Positions 8,339-18,935 of a stretch of DNA of 64,000 nt are shown piece by piece (within the stretch, counting starts at the first letter, position 1; every line of letters starts with the position of its first letter). This DNA is from Sphingomonas sp. DG1-23 (lineage in GTDB: Bacteria; Pseudomonadota; Alphaproteobacteria; Sphingomonadales; Sphingomonadaceae): assembly GCF_030730875.1 (NCBI RefSeq), contig NZ_JAVAMA010000002.1, forward strand, positions 248,001-312,000. Reading direction: 5' to 3'. The notes under the pieces were generated by a model. The model was not told the origin of the DNA. It saw only the letters and a program-made list of their open reading frames with translations, and did not search any database. Made by a program: the position numbers and the translations under genes.

Positions 8339-9104
8339 GATCGAACCGGGCGAAGTATGGCTGGTCGGCGCGGGGCCCGGCGACCCCGATTTGCTCACCC
8401 GCAAGGCGGAGCGCCTGATCCGCGCGGCGAGCGTGGTGTTCTACGACGCGCTGGTGGGCGAGGGCGTGCTCGCGCTAATTCCCGCCCATGTCCGTAAGGT
8501 GCCGGTGGGCAAGCGTTCGGGCCGGCATTCGAAGGATCAGGGATCGATCAACGCTTTTCTCGTCGAGGCTGCGCTCGCGGGGGAACGCGTGGTGCGGCTG
8601 AAGGGCGGCGATCCTTCGATGTTCGGCCGCTCGATGGAGGAAGTCGCGGCGCTGGCCGAGATCGGCGTGCGTGCGCGGATCTGCCCCGGCGTCACCGCCG
8701 CCAGCGCCGCAGCCGCCTCGGCGGGCATCTCGCTTTCGCTTCGGGGACTGGCGCGGCGCGTGCAGTTCGTCACCGCGCACGCCCGCGCCGGCGAGCCGCT
8801 CGATCTCGACTGGGCGCAACTCGCCGATCCCGGCTGCACCACGGCATTCTATATGGGCCGATCCGCAGCGGCCGACATCAGCCGTCATCTGATCGCGCAG
8901 GGGCTCGACCCGAAAACGCCGGTGCTGATCGCCTGCGATATCAGCCTGGCGAGCGAACGCTGCCTGCGCACCCGCCTCGATCTGCTCCCGCTCGCAGTGC
9001 AGGCCGTGACCGAAGGCAAGCCGACATTGATTTTGATCGGCGAGGCGGTTCGGCAGGACGAGCCCGTGTCGACGCTGAAGGTGGCGGCGAAAGCGGATCG
9101 CTAA
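8331..9104 (+). CDS. cobA: Uroporphyrinogen-III C-methyltransferase (siroheme synthesis)
   Basis: A 257-residue SAM-dependent tetrapyrrole methylase that converts uroporphyrinogen III to precorrin-2, the first step to the siroheme needed by NirB. Motifs are VGAGPGDPDLLTRKA near the start, VVFYDALV, and the SAM-binding stretch VRLKGGDPSMFGRS. It is the single-domain SUMT form without the CysG oxidase/ferrochelatase half, so those steps must be encoded elsewhere. ATG 8331 overlaps the nasA stop, placing the cofactor gene in the same operon. Confidence 0.93.
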   Translation: MHEIEPGEVWLVGAGPGDPDLLTRKAERLIRAASVVFYDALVGEGVLALIPAHVRKVPVGKRSGRHSKDQGSINAFLVEAALAGERVVRLKGGDPSMFGRSMEEVAALAEIGVRARICPGVTAASAAAASAGISLSLRGLARRVQFVTAHARAGEPLDLDWAQLADPGCTTAFYMGRSAAADISRHLIAQGLDPKTPVLIACDISLASERCLRTRLDLLPLAVQAVTEGKPTLILIGEAVRQDEPVSTLKVAAKADR

Positions 9105-9143
9105 TCGAAGCTGGAATCCTCTCCGCCGTGCGAGGGAGGAACT

Positions 9144-9560
9144 TCAGCCCTGCAGCCCGCGCGTGTCAGGCCGGAAGCGCACATGCCTCGGCAGATCGTC
9201 GCCGGCTTCGGCCCATGCGATCCGCGCGTCGTAGAAGATGTGGAAGCCCGGCGTCACCGCGTCGGGCGCGTCCAATGTGGCGATGCTGAAATCCACCGTC
9301 TCGGGCTGGTGATCGACCTGCATCAGGAACGGCGTGCCGCAACGGGTGCAGAAGCGGCGATGGCCGAAATCGCTCGACGCCACCTTGCCGACCAGCTCGG
9401 CGCCCTGCGTGAACACCAGATCGCCGACCGGCACGGTGGCGAAGGCCATTGCCGGGCTGCCCGAGTTCAGCTGGCAGGTGCGGCAATGACACCAGCCGGC
9501 ATCATAGGGCGTCGACATGAGGCGGTAACGAACCGCGCCGCACAGGCATCCGCCTTCCAT
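9144..9560 (-). CDS. GFA (CENP-V/glutathione-dependent formaldehyde-activating enzyme) family protein
   Basis: A 138-residue zinc-binding protein of the GFA/CENP-V fold. Cysteine sets GGCLCGAVRY, CHCRTCQ and CTRCGTP supply the structural and catalytic zinc ligands, and the C-terminus has the family pattern FHIFYDAR. ATG 9560 is preceded by GGGAGACGGCA; the 26-residue upstream extension of the open frame has no family resemblance. Members bind thiol adducts such as S-hydroxymethylglutathione, but the substrate here is unknown. It converges on the nitrate operon. Confidence 0.85.
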   Translation of the reverse strand: MEGGCLCGAVRYRLMSTPYDAGWCHCRTCQLNSGSPAMAFATVPVGDLVFTQGAELVGKVASSDFGHRRFCTRCGTPFLMQVDHQPETVDFSIATLDAPDAVTPGFHIFYDARIAWAEAGDDLPRHVRFRPDTRGLQG

Positions 9561-9625
9561 TGCCGTCTCCCTTCCTGCAGGCCCGTTATCCGGTCCGGCG
9601 CAATGGCCGGACCGGAGTTCAAGGC

Positions 9626-9852
9626 CTAATCGCGCCAATAGTCATGCCGCTCGGCCCCGTCGAAACCGGGATGAGCGCAGACAACAGCGCTTGAAAGCTT
9701 TTTCCGGATCCGCAGGGGCAGGGATCCTTTCGGCCGAGCTTCTCGATCAGCTCGATATCGCCATGCACGAAACGCAACCCGCGCTTCACATGCGTCTCGG
9801 AGGGATAACCCTTGCGGCGCTTACTCGTGACCTCGAAAGCAAGGAAGGTCAT
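9626..9852 (-). pseudogene. SEC-C motif protein with two apparent frameshifts
   Basis: From ATG 9852 the frame reads [19 protein letters not shown] and reaches [14 protein letters not shown], the first half of a SEC-C zinc motif, then runs into unrelated sequence to a stop near 9619. Removing one base from the AAA run at 9694-9696 gives FKRCCLRSS, which restores the second cysteine pair. Removing one base from the GGG run at 9668-9670 then gives [13 protein letters not shown] and a stop at 9626-9628. The repaired product would be a compact ~75-residue protein. Either the gene is decaying or the assembly has two indels in short homopolymers. Confidence 0.6.
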
Positions 9853-9945
9853 CGCGGTGAGTCTTATGTGCCATATCGGCCTCCTGTCATTGGCCGCCCG
9901 CGCGGCGGCGCGCCTTATGATCGGGCGCGCGCCGAGAGGCAATGA

Positions 9946-11172
9946 TCAGCTGCGATAATCGGCGTTGATCGAGATATAGCCGTGGGTGAGATCGCAGGTC
10001 CACACGGTGGCACGCCCGTCGCCGAGGCCGAGATCGACGCCGATCTCGATTTCGCGGCCCTTGAGATGCGCGGCGACCGGAGCCTCGTCATAGCCCTCGA
10101 CCGCGAGGCCGCTTTGCGCCACCTGCGTCGCGCCGAAGCGGATCGCGAGCTTGTCGCGCTCGGCAGGCTCGCCAGCCTTGCCGACCGCCATGACCACACG
10201 GCCCCAATTGGCGTCCTCGCCGGCTATCGCGGTCTTGACCAGCGGCGAATTGGCGATCGACATCGCGATGCGGTGCGCGCTGCGGTCGCTCTCGGCACCT
10301 TCTACGGTGACCTCGATCAATTTCTGCGCGCCTTCGCCGTCGCGGACGACGAGCAAGGCGAGCTGGTGGCAGAGATCGGCGAGCGCGGCGCGGAAAGCGT
10401 CGGCGCCTGCGTCGTCGTCATCGCGCAGCGGCGCGTTACCCGCCGTGCCGGTGGCAAAGGCGAGGATCGTGTCGCTGGTCGAGGTGTCGCCGTCGACGGT
10501 GATGCACGAGAAGGTCGCGCCGTTCGCTGCGCTCAGCGCCGATTGCAGGAATTCGGGAGCCACGGCGGCATCGGTGAAGACGAAGCCGAGCATCGTCGCC
10601 ATGTCGGGCGCGATCATCCCCGAGCCCTTGATGATCCCGACCAGGTTGACCGTGCGCCCGTTGACCATAGCGGTCGTCATTGCCGCCTTGGCGAAAGTGT
10701 CGGTGGTCATGATCGTCGCTGCCGCGTCTTCCCAGCTGCACGGCTCGGCGGCGAAAGCGGCGTCGAGCCCCGCCTCGGCCCTGTCGATCGGCAGCGGCAC
10801 GCCGATCACCCCGGTCGAGGCGACGAACACGTCCGAAGGCGCGCAGCCGAGATGCGCGGCGGTGCGCGCGGCGATCGCCTCGACCGCGGCGCGGCCGCGA
10901 TTGCCGGTAAAGGCGTTCGAATTGCCGGCATTGACCACCAGGGCGCGGGCTTGCCCCAGCACCAGCGCCTTGCGGCACCATTCGACTTCGGGCGAGGGGC
11001 ATTTGCTGTTGGTCAGCACCCCGGCCACCGCGGTGCCGGGATCGAGCGTGACGAAGGTCAGGTCGCAGCGATCCCAATTCTTGTACTGTGCGCGGGCGAC
11101 ACGCGGCGTGACGCCGGCGATCGACGGCAGATCGGGGAAGGGCAATGCGAGCGGGGAGCGTTCGGTGGACAT
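9946..11172 (-). CDS. argJ: Bifunctional glutamate N-acetyltransferase / N-acetylglutamate synthase
   Basis: A 408-residue ArgJ of arginine biosynthesis that transfers acetyl between N-acetylornithine and glutamate. Characteristic stretches are LVVNAGNSNAFTG, the oxyanion region STGVIGVPLP, and KGSGMIAPDMATMLGF. The Ala-Thr bond of the last is the self-cleavage site, with the threonine as nucleophile of the beta chain. The C-terminus ends in HGYISINADYRS as expected. Length is normal and the gene is monocistronic in appearance. Confidence 0.95.
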   Translation of the reverse strand: MSTERSPLALPFPDLPSIAGVTPRVARAQYKNWDRCDLTFVTLDPGTAVAGVLTNSKCPSPEVEWCRKALVLGQARALVVNAGNSNAFTGNRGRAAVEAIAARTAAHLGCAPSDVFVASTGVIGVPLPIDRAEAGLDAAFAAEPCSWEDAAATIMTTDTFAKAAMTTAMVNGRTVNLVGIIKGSGMIAPDMATMLGFVFTDAAVAPEFLQSALSAANGATFSCITVDGDTSTSDTILAFATGTAGNAPLRDDDDAGADAFRAALADLCHQLALLVVRDGEGAQKLIEVTVEGAESDRSAHRIAMSIANSPLVKTAIAGEDANWGRVVMAVGKAGEPAERDKLAIRFGATQVAQSGLAVEGYDEAPVAAHLKGREIEIGVDLGLGDGRATVWTCDLTHGYISINADYRS

Positions 11173-11226
11173 GAAGCGGCCTGTTGATAGGGTGCGGCTG
11201 CTTCGGGCAAGCAGGGGGAAAGATCA

Positions 11227-11877
11227 ATGATTTTGGCGATGACGCTGATGACGGCGCTGCAATCGGGCCAAGTGCCGCGCGTGGCGAAGCCTTTGTCGCC
11301 GCGTACCCCTCCCGGAACATGGATCGCCGATACGGACTATCCGATGGCCTCCGTCGCCCGTAAGGAGTTCGGCGTGGTCGTCTTTCGCCTGGACGTTGAC
11401 GTCACGGGTGAAGTGATCGCGTGTCGGATCCTGATCTCGTCGGGATTTTGGGCGCTCGATCAGCGGAGCTGCGAGTTGCTCCGGAAGCGTGCGGCGTTCC
11501 GGCCGGCACGTGACTCGGCAGGGACCCCGATCCCGGCGACGTTCAAAAGCCGCTTTCTCTGGATCCTGCCCCAATCGAGCCGAGACTATTTGCGGCTTGC
11601 TCAAGAGGTGCAGCGCCCGTTCGAATTGACCATCTCATTGAACCGGGTTCCCGCCGCATACCGGCAACCGGCGCTCGTGCGCGTTCGTTTCGGGGACCAC
11701 GGCGCAGTCGTGGAGTGCTCGCTCGAGACCACGAGCGGGAGCGACGCGCTGGACAAGCTCGGTTGCGAGCAGGCGCGACGCGACGTCAGCAAGCCACCAT
11801 ATCGTGCTGGGCTGGTTACTCAACCGGACACCCGAATGGTAAATGTGGGCTTCGCCGCCGATTTCAAACCCGGATAG
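11227..11877 (+). CDS. TonB C-terminal-like domain protein, two degenerate repeats
   Basis: A 216-residue protein beginning MILAMTLMTALQSGQ, a short weak signal or anchor. Residues ~45-115 have the TonB C-terminal pattern (FRLDVDVTGEVIACRILISSG, then a second half with FKSRFLWIL). Residues ~125-205 look like a second, weaker copy (VRVRFGDHGAVVECSLETTSG). There is no proline-rich spanner and no clear transmembrane anchor, so it is probably not a working energy transducer; a periplasmic role is possible. It diverges from argJ. Confidence 0.75.
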   Translation: MILAMTLMTALQSGQVPRVAKPLSPRTPPGTWIADTDYPMASVARKEFGVVVFRLDVDVTGEVIACRILISSGFWALDQRSCELLRKRAAFRPARDSAGTPIPATFKSRFLWILPQSSRDYLRLAQEVQRPFELTISLNRVPAAYRQPALVRVRFGDHGAVVECSLETTSGSDALDKLGCEQARRDVSKPPYRAGLVTQPDTRMVNVGFAADFKPG

Positions 11878-11951
11878 GTGCGCGATTTGGATTAGACGAA
11901 CGGCACTCGGCGCACTATGTCGCAAGCCTTCTGTCGCTAGAGACCGCTTCT

Positions 11952-12212
11952 TTGAACCTGCTGCTTCTCCTGACTGCGTTGCTCGCGAGCCTGACCGGTA
12001 GCGGTTCGGGCGATCGCGGCGTGCGCGGGGTTCAGGACGTCGCGGTGGTTCGGGCGGCCGAGGTCGTTCAGGCGGTCGGCCAGCGCATCAGCGCGGCGCG
12101 CCCGGTGCATCCGCTTGCCGACGGCATCGCGACGGTAGGCCAGCTCTGGGCGGTTTCGGAAGCGGCGGCGCTTCCGGGCGCGGAGCAGCGCTTCGAGCGT
12201 CGGCTCGAATAA
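11952..12212 (+). CDS. Small hypothetical protein upstream of secA
   Basis: An open frame of 86 residues from TTG 11952. It starts with a hydrophobic stretch (LNLLLLLTALLASLTG) and ends in a basic tail QRFERRLE, separated by an Ala/Arg/Val-rich middle. This resembles the short signal-anchored proteins often found in sphingomonads. A terminator-like hairpin follows 7 bases after the stop, which supports a transcription unit ending here. No strong ribosome site is visible and the start is uncertain. Confidence 0.45.
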   Translation: MNLLLLLTALLASLTGSGSGDRGVRGVQDVAVVRAAEVVQAVGQRISAARPVHPLADGIATVGQLWAVSEAAALPGAEQRFERRLE

Positions 12213-12219
12213 GCCCTGC

Positions 12220-12237
12220 GCGGTCCCGAGGGACCGC
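12220..12237 (+). terminator. Terminator-like hairpin before secA
   Basis: GCGGTCCC (12220-12227) and GGGACCGC (12230-12237) are perfect complements around GA. The following bases TCTTGCCCCATTTT are only moderately T-rich. It separates the small upstream frame from secA. Confidence 0.45.
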
Positions 12238-12318
12238 TCTTGCCCCATTTTCGTTTGATGCGGGTGCGGCCATGCGTGCTGCGTCCGCCCGACCACCTTA
12301 TATACACGGGAAACAGTC

Positions 12319-15063
<2,745 letters not shown>

Positions 15064-15072
15064 GATAAAATT

Positions 15073-15232
15073 CCTCCCCGAGCTTGCTCGGGGAGGGGGA
15101 CCAGCCACAGGCTGGTGGAGGGGCCGCGCCGCAGGCGCGGGCTCGCTTCGAGTTGCAGTACACGCCGCTTCGCGGCGCCCCTCCACCACGCCCTTCGGGC
15201 GCGGTCCCCCTCCCCGAGCAAGCTCGGGGAGG
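15073..15232. repeat. Mosaic palindromic repeat (CTCCCCGAGC type), copy A
   Basis: A 160-bp element whose ends are inverted copies of CCTCCCCGAGC-n-GCTCGGGGAGG followed by GGGGACC. Smaller palindromes are nested inside, e.g. CCAGCCACAGGCTGG and GCCGCTTCGCGGC. A closely related copy lies at 54967-55124. It fills the gap between secA and the convergent lipoprotein gene and may act as a bidirectional terminator. No protein is encoded. Confidence 0.85.
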
Positions 15233-15241
15233 AGTTAAAGG

Positions 15242-15847
15242 CTACCGCGTTTCGGGCATCTTGATCGACGGGCCGAGGCGTTCGAGCACTTCGCGGGCGT
15301 CGAAGGCGCGGACATTGTCGCCCGGCTTGGGTCCGCGGCCGGTCACGATCTCGGCCATCGCCTCATATTGGCGGACAGTGCGATAATCCCAGTCGCGCGA
15401 GCGCCAGAAGGGGTCGTCCCAGAACGGATCGTAGCTGCGCCAGCCCCAGCGCGGGCCGCGATAGAAGCGCCATGACGGGCTCCAATAGCCCCATGGACCG
15501 CCACCGTAGAAACCGCCGCCAAAGGCGCCCGGGGTGCGATAGGTATCGGTCCGGGTCTCGGTATCGCGGGTGACGAGGACGAAATGGTCGAAGCCGCGCT
15601 GCACGGTCAGCTCGGCGGCGCGATACAGCAGATAGCGCTCGACCGTCTCACGCGCGGTGAGGCTGTTCCCCGCGAAGCTGACGCGGAAGCGGTTGCTCTC
15701 GATCTGCTCGTCCGAGAAGCCGGTGCGCGACGCGTTGGTGGCGGGCTGATACGGGGTCGCGGTCATGCAGCCCGCAAGTGCGGCACTGCCCGCCAGGGCT
15801 GCGGCCAGCGCGATGATGCGCGGGCGCCTCGTTATGCTTTTTAGCAT
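15242..15847 (-). CDS. CC0125/CC1285-type outer lipoprotein
   Basis: A 201-residue lipoprotein. The signal peptide ends in the lipobox LAGC (Cys ~27). The mature part has the family pattern NRFRVSFAGNSLTARETVERYLLYRAAELTVQRG followed by FDHFVLVTRDTE, here given in two parts, then a Gly/Trp/Tyr/Phe-rich stretch (residues ~108-145). This matches the CC0125/CC1285 lipoprotein family of alphaproteobacteria, whose function is unknown. It probably sits in the outer membrane facing the periplasm. Confidence 0.85.
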   Translation of the reverse strand: MLKSITRRPRIIALAAALAGSAALAGCMTATPYQPATNASRTGFSDEQIESNRFRVSFAGNSLTARETVERYLLYRAAELTVQRGFDHFVLVTRDTETRTDTYRTPGAFGGGFYGGGPWGYWSPSWRFYRGPRWGWRSYDPFWDDPFWRSRDWDYRTVRQYEAMAEIVTGRGPKPGDNVRAFDAREVLERLGPSIKMPETR

Positions 15848-15900
15848 GGTTCCTCCGGTAGTTATGGCGAGGGGCGGGGATGCCGATCGTCAGTTCGAAC

Positions 15901-15930
15901 GCGCATGGGCGGCGAAAGGCTCCCATGCGC
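15901..15930. terminator. Hairpin between the salvage operon and the lipoprotein gene
   Basis: GCGCATGGG (15901-15909) and CCCATGCGC (15922-15930) form a perfect 9-bp stem with a 12-base loop. It lies 49 bases beyond the phosphoribosyltransferase stop on the - strand and just upstream of the lipoprotein start. There is no T-run, so termination is only possible. Confidence 0.4.
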
Positions 15931-15978
15931 AGATGCGGTGAATGGTGCGCCCGCGGCGATTGACGGAGGCTGAACGCA

Positions 15979-16500
15979 TCAGGCGATTCGCTCCGGCACT
16001 TCCATCGCTTCCTCGGCGAGCTTTTCCCGCGGCGCCATCGCTTCCCAAGGGAAAATGAACCAGTCCTTGTTCACGCTGCGGTCGATCACGCGATGACGAT
16101 AATCGACTTGCTGCGCGGAGACCTTGTTGTCGATCAGCACGGCGAAACGGATATTGGCGGCGACCGCGCCCTGCGCGGCGAGCGCGGCGCGGATGTCGCC
16201 GATCGTCCTGCCGCTGTCGTTGATGTCCTCGACGAACAGCAATTGGTCGCCCGCGCGGGTGCGCTCCGCGAGCACGGCGACCAAAGCCGCGCCGAACGAG
16301 GCGATGCCGGCCGAATGGTCGATCGAGACGAGTTGAAGGTCCATGCGATGCGAAAGATACACGCCCGGGACGAGCCCGCCGCGGCCGATTCCGACGAGCA
16401 AGGCCGGACGCCAGCCCTCGGTCTCCATCGCGCCGGCGAGCGCCTCGATGCCCGCGACCATGTCGTCATGGCTGTAGGGTGAGAAGACGATCGCGCTCAC
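15979..16500 (-). CDS. Purine phosphoribosyltransferase-like protein
   Basis: A 173-residue type I phosphoribosyltransferase. The PRPP-binding signature is LLFVEDINDSGRTIGDI (residues ~87-103), and VGIGRGGLVPGVYLS is the preceding loop. The fold matches hypoxanthine/xanthine phosphoribosyltransferases, which make IMP or XMP from free base and PRPP. It overlaps the deaminase gene by 4 bases and is cotranscribed with it, so an adenine-to-hypoxanthine-to-IMP salvage route is likely. Confidence 0.85.
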   Translation of the reverse strand: MSAIVFSPYSHDDMVAGIEALAGAMETEGWRPALLVGIGRGGLVPGVYLSHRMDLQLVSIDHSAGIASFGAALVAVLAERTRAGDQLLFVEDINDSGRTIGDIRAALAAQGAVAANIRFAVLIDNKVSAQQVDYRHRVIDRSVNKDWFIFPWEAMAPREKLAEEAMEVPERIA

Positions 16501-17513
16501 GCCTGCGCCTCGACATAGGCGTCGAGCCGGGCGAGGTGCGCCGCCACTGCGTCATCGGGCAGGAACGAGCCGAGGAAGCTGTTGCGCGCCAAGGTGACGA
16601 GATCGTCGCGGTCGAGCGCCCGGCCGTGCGCGATGGCGCGATAATTATCGCCGACATAACCGCCGAAATAGGCCGGATCGTCCGAATTGACCGTTGCGCG
16701 CAGACCGAGGCGCAGCATTCGATCGATCGGGTGGGCCTCGATCGAGGCGACGTTGCAGAGCTTGACGTTCGACAGCGGACAGACGGTGAGCGTCATCCCC
16801 GAACGCGCGAGGCGCGCGATCAGCGCCGGATCCTCGAGGCTGCGATTGCCGTGATCGAGCCGGTCGACATGGAGCAGATCGAGCGCTTCCTGAACATATT
16901 CGGGCGGGCCTTCCTCACCGGCATGCGCGACGCGCTTGAGCCCCATCGCGGCGGCGGCGGCGAAGACGCGCTCGAACTTGGCGGGCGGGTGGCCGACTTC
17001 GGACGAATCGAGCCCGACCGCCGCGATGCGATCGATCCACGGCTGGGCCTGGCCGAGCGTCTTGAACGCGTCCTCCTCGTCGAGATGGCGCAGGAAGCAG
17101 AGGATCAGTTTCGAGGTGAGACCGTGCTTCGCCTCGGCCTCGGCCATGCCGGTGAGCAGGCCGTTGGCGACGACGCCGAAGGGAATGCCGCGATGGGTGT
17201 GGGTCTGGGGATCGAAGAAGATCTCGGCATGGACGACGCCGTCCGCCGCGGCGCGATCGAAATAGGCCAATGCGAGGTCGCGAAAATCCTCCTCGGTGCG
17301 CAGCACGTCGGCGCCGGCATAATAGATGTCGAGAAAATCCTGCAGGTTGGAGAAGGCGTAGGCGGCGCGCACCTCCTCGACCGAGGCATAAGGAATCGTC
17401 ACCTCGTTGCGCCGGGCAAAGGCAAACATCTGCTCGGGTTCGAGGCTGCCTTCGATATGGAGGTGGAGCTCCGCTTTGGGCAGGCCGGCGATGAAAGTGT
17501 CGAGATCGCGCAT
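16497..17513 (-). CDS. add: Adenosine/adenine deaminase family, adenine deaminase likely
   Basis: A 338-residue metal-dependent amidohydrolase. Zinc ligands are HLHIEGS near residue 17, the histidine in RVAHAGEEG (about 197) and the aspartate in NSDDPAYFGGY (about 278). The catalytic glutamate is in HAGEE. The DDPAYFGGY stretch and GLDSSEVGHPP are typical of the adenine-specific branch of the family, so the substrate may be adenine rather than adenosine. Products feed the overlapping phosphoribosyltransferase. Length is normal. Confidence 0.88.
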   Translation of the reverse strand: MRDLDTFIAGLPKAELHLHIEGSLEPEQMFAFARRNEVTIPYASVEEVRAAYAFSNLQDFLDIYYAGADVLRTEEDFRDLALAYFDRAAADGVVHAEIFFDPQTHTHRGIPFGVVANGLLTGMAEAEAKHGLTSKLILCFLRHLDEEDAFKTLGQAQPWIDRIAAVGLDSSEVGHPPAKFERVFAAAAAMGLKRVAHAGEEGPPEYVQEALDLLHVDRLDHGNRSLEDPALIARLARSGMTLTVCPLSNVKLCNVASIEAHPIDRMLRLGLRATVNSDDPAYFGGYVGDNYRAIAHGRALDRDDLVTLARNSFLGSFLPDDAVAAHLARLDAYVEAQA

Positions 17514-17577
17514 CGGACGAACATCGCAGGGGCGGCCCCGGAGCGCAACGCCGCGACTCGTCGTGCGTTCAAAGGGG

Positions 17578-17778
17578 ATGCCTTCCAGCGTGATCCGCAG
17601 ATGGGACTATGACGAGGCCGAGCAGCGGCTCGACGTGACCTTCGTGAGCGGCAAGCGCTACGCCTATCACCAGGTGCCCGAGCGGATCGCCGCAGGCATG
17701 CGCAAGGCGATCTCGAAAGGCAGCTATTTCAATCGCCGCATCCGCGACCATTTCGCATTCACCCAGTTGACCTCATGA
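17578..17778 (+). CDS. KTSC domain protein
   Basis: A 66-residue protein almost wholly composed of a KTSC domain: WDYDEAEQRLDVTFVSGKRY, YHQVPERIAAGM and SKGSYFNRRIRDHF. The start ATG 17578 has GGGG just upstream, and the longer open frame lies in the divergent deaminase promoter. The domain is named after a conserved motif in lysyl-tRNA synthetase-associated proteins and has no defined function. The stop overlaps the DUF488 gene by 4 bases. Confidence 0.85.
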   Translation: MPSSVIRRWDYDEAEQRLDVTFVSGKRYAYHQVPERIAAGMRKAISKGSYFNRRIRDHFAFTQLTS

Positions 17779-18347
17779 GCGGTCCATCGCCACCCGGGGA
17801 CGCCGGGTTCCCGCATGGCGCAATCTTCACGGTCGGGCATTCGACGCTGCCGATCGACCGCTTCACCGCGCTGCTGAAAATCTATGGCATCGAGACCTTG
17901 GGCGACGTTCGCACCGTGCCGCGGTCGCGGCACAACCCTCAGTTCAACGCCGATGCGCTCGGCGCGAGTCTCGCCGAGGCGGGCATCGATTATGTGCCGA
18001 TGCCGGCATTGGGCGGCCTGCGCCACGCGCATCGCGACTCCCCCAACGCGGGTTGGCGCAACAAGAGCTTTCGCGGTTATGCGGATTATATGCAGACAGA
18101 GCCTTTCGTCGCCACCGTCGATGCGCTGGTCGAGATGGGCGGCAAAAAGCGCACCGCGATCATGTGCGCCGAAGCGGTGCCATGGCGATGTCACCGCTCG
18201 CTGGTCGCCGACGCGCTCGAAGTGCGCAATGTGCCGGCGGTCGAGATCCTTTCCGAGACGAGCTGGCGGATGCACGCGCTGACGCCGTTCGCGCGCGTTC
18301 AGGGCAGTGCCATCACTTATCCGCCCGAACAGCCACGCTTGCTCTAG
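17775..18347 (+). CDS. DUF488 family protein
   Basis: A 190-residue protein with the DUF488 pattern: IFTVGHSTLPIDRFTALL near the start, DVRTVPRSRHNPQFN, and the cysteine motif MCAEAVPWRCHRSLVADAL. The two cysteines and the histidine are the likely functional residues of this uncharacterised family. It is translationally coupled to the KTSC gene and followed after 3 bases by a uracil-DNA glycosylase-like gene. Confidence 0.88.
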   Translation: MSGPSPPGDAGFPHGAIFTVGHSTLPIDRFTALLKIYGIETLGDVRTVPRSRHNPQFNADALGASLAEAGIDYVPMPALGGLRHAHRDSPNAGWRNKSFRGYADYMQTEPFVATVDALVEMGGKKRTAIMCAEAVPWRCHRSLVADALEVRNVPAVEILSETSWRMHALTPFARVQGSAITYPPEQPRLL

Positions 18348-18350
18348 GCG

Positions 18351-18932
18351 ATGTGCGAACTGGCGAACCTGCTCGCGGAAATCCGCGCCTGTACCGGTTG
18401 CGGCGACTTGCCGTGCGGTCCGCGTCCGGTGGTTCAGGCGGGCGAAGCTGCGCGCCTGCTGATCGTCGGGCAGGCACCCGGGCGCAAGGTGCACGAGACG
18501 GGGATACCGTGGAACGACGCCTCGGGCGATCGGCTTCGCAATTGGCTGGGGCTGACCGCCGCGCAGTTCTACGACCCCGCCAGGGTGGCGATCCTGCCGA
18601 TCGGCTTTCGCTATCCCGGCAAGGGGCGATCGGGCGACAATCCGCCGCGCCGGGAATGCGCGCCGCGCTGGCACGATCGGATGGCGGCGCAATTGCCCGC
18701 GATCGGGCTGACGCTGCTGATCGGCAGCTATGCGCAGGCCCATTATCTGCGCGACGGGCGCAAAGCCCGGTTGGAGGATACCGTTCGGGCGTGGCGCGAT
18801 TATCTGCCGCTCGGCTTCCTGCCCTTGCCGCACCCGTCGCCACGCAACCAGCCCTGGCTGGTGCGCAATCGCTGGTTCGAAGCGGAACTGGTGCCGGAGG
18901 TGCGCGCCGCGATCGGAGCACTGGCGCTATAG
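18351..18932 (+). CDS. Uracil-DNA glycosylase superfamily protein
   Basis: A 193-residue protein of the uracil-DNA glycosylase fold. Motif 1 is LLIVGQAPGRKVHETG (residues ~36-51), followed by PWNDASGDRLRNWLG; the C-terminal motif is LPLPHPSPRNQPWL. The sequence is closer to short COG1573-like enzymes than to classical Ung. Base-excision activity is plausible but unproven. The start ATG 18351 is 3 bases after the DUF488 stop. This is the last backbone gene before the accessory island. Confidence 0.82.
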   Translation: MCELANLLAEIRACTGCGDLPCGPRPVVQAGEAARLLIVGQAPGRKVHETGIPWNDASGDRLRNWLGLTAAQFYDPARVAILPIGFRYPGKGRSGDNPPRRECAPRWHDRMAAQLPAIGLTLLIGSYAQAHYLRDGRKARLEDTVRAWRDYLPLGFLPLPHPSPRNQPWLVRNRWFEAELVPEVRAAIGALAL

Positions 18933-18935
18933 AAT

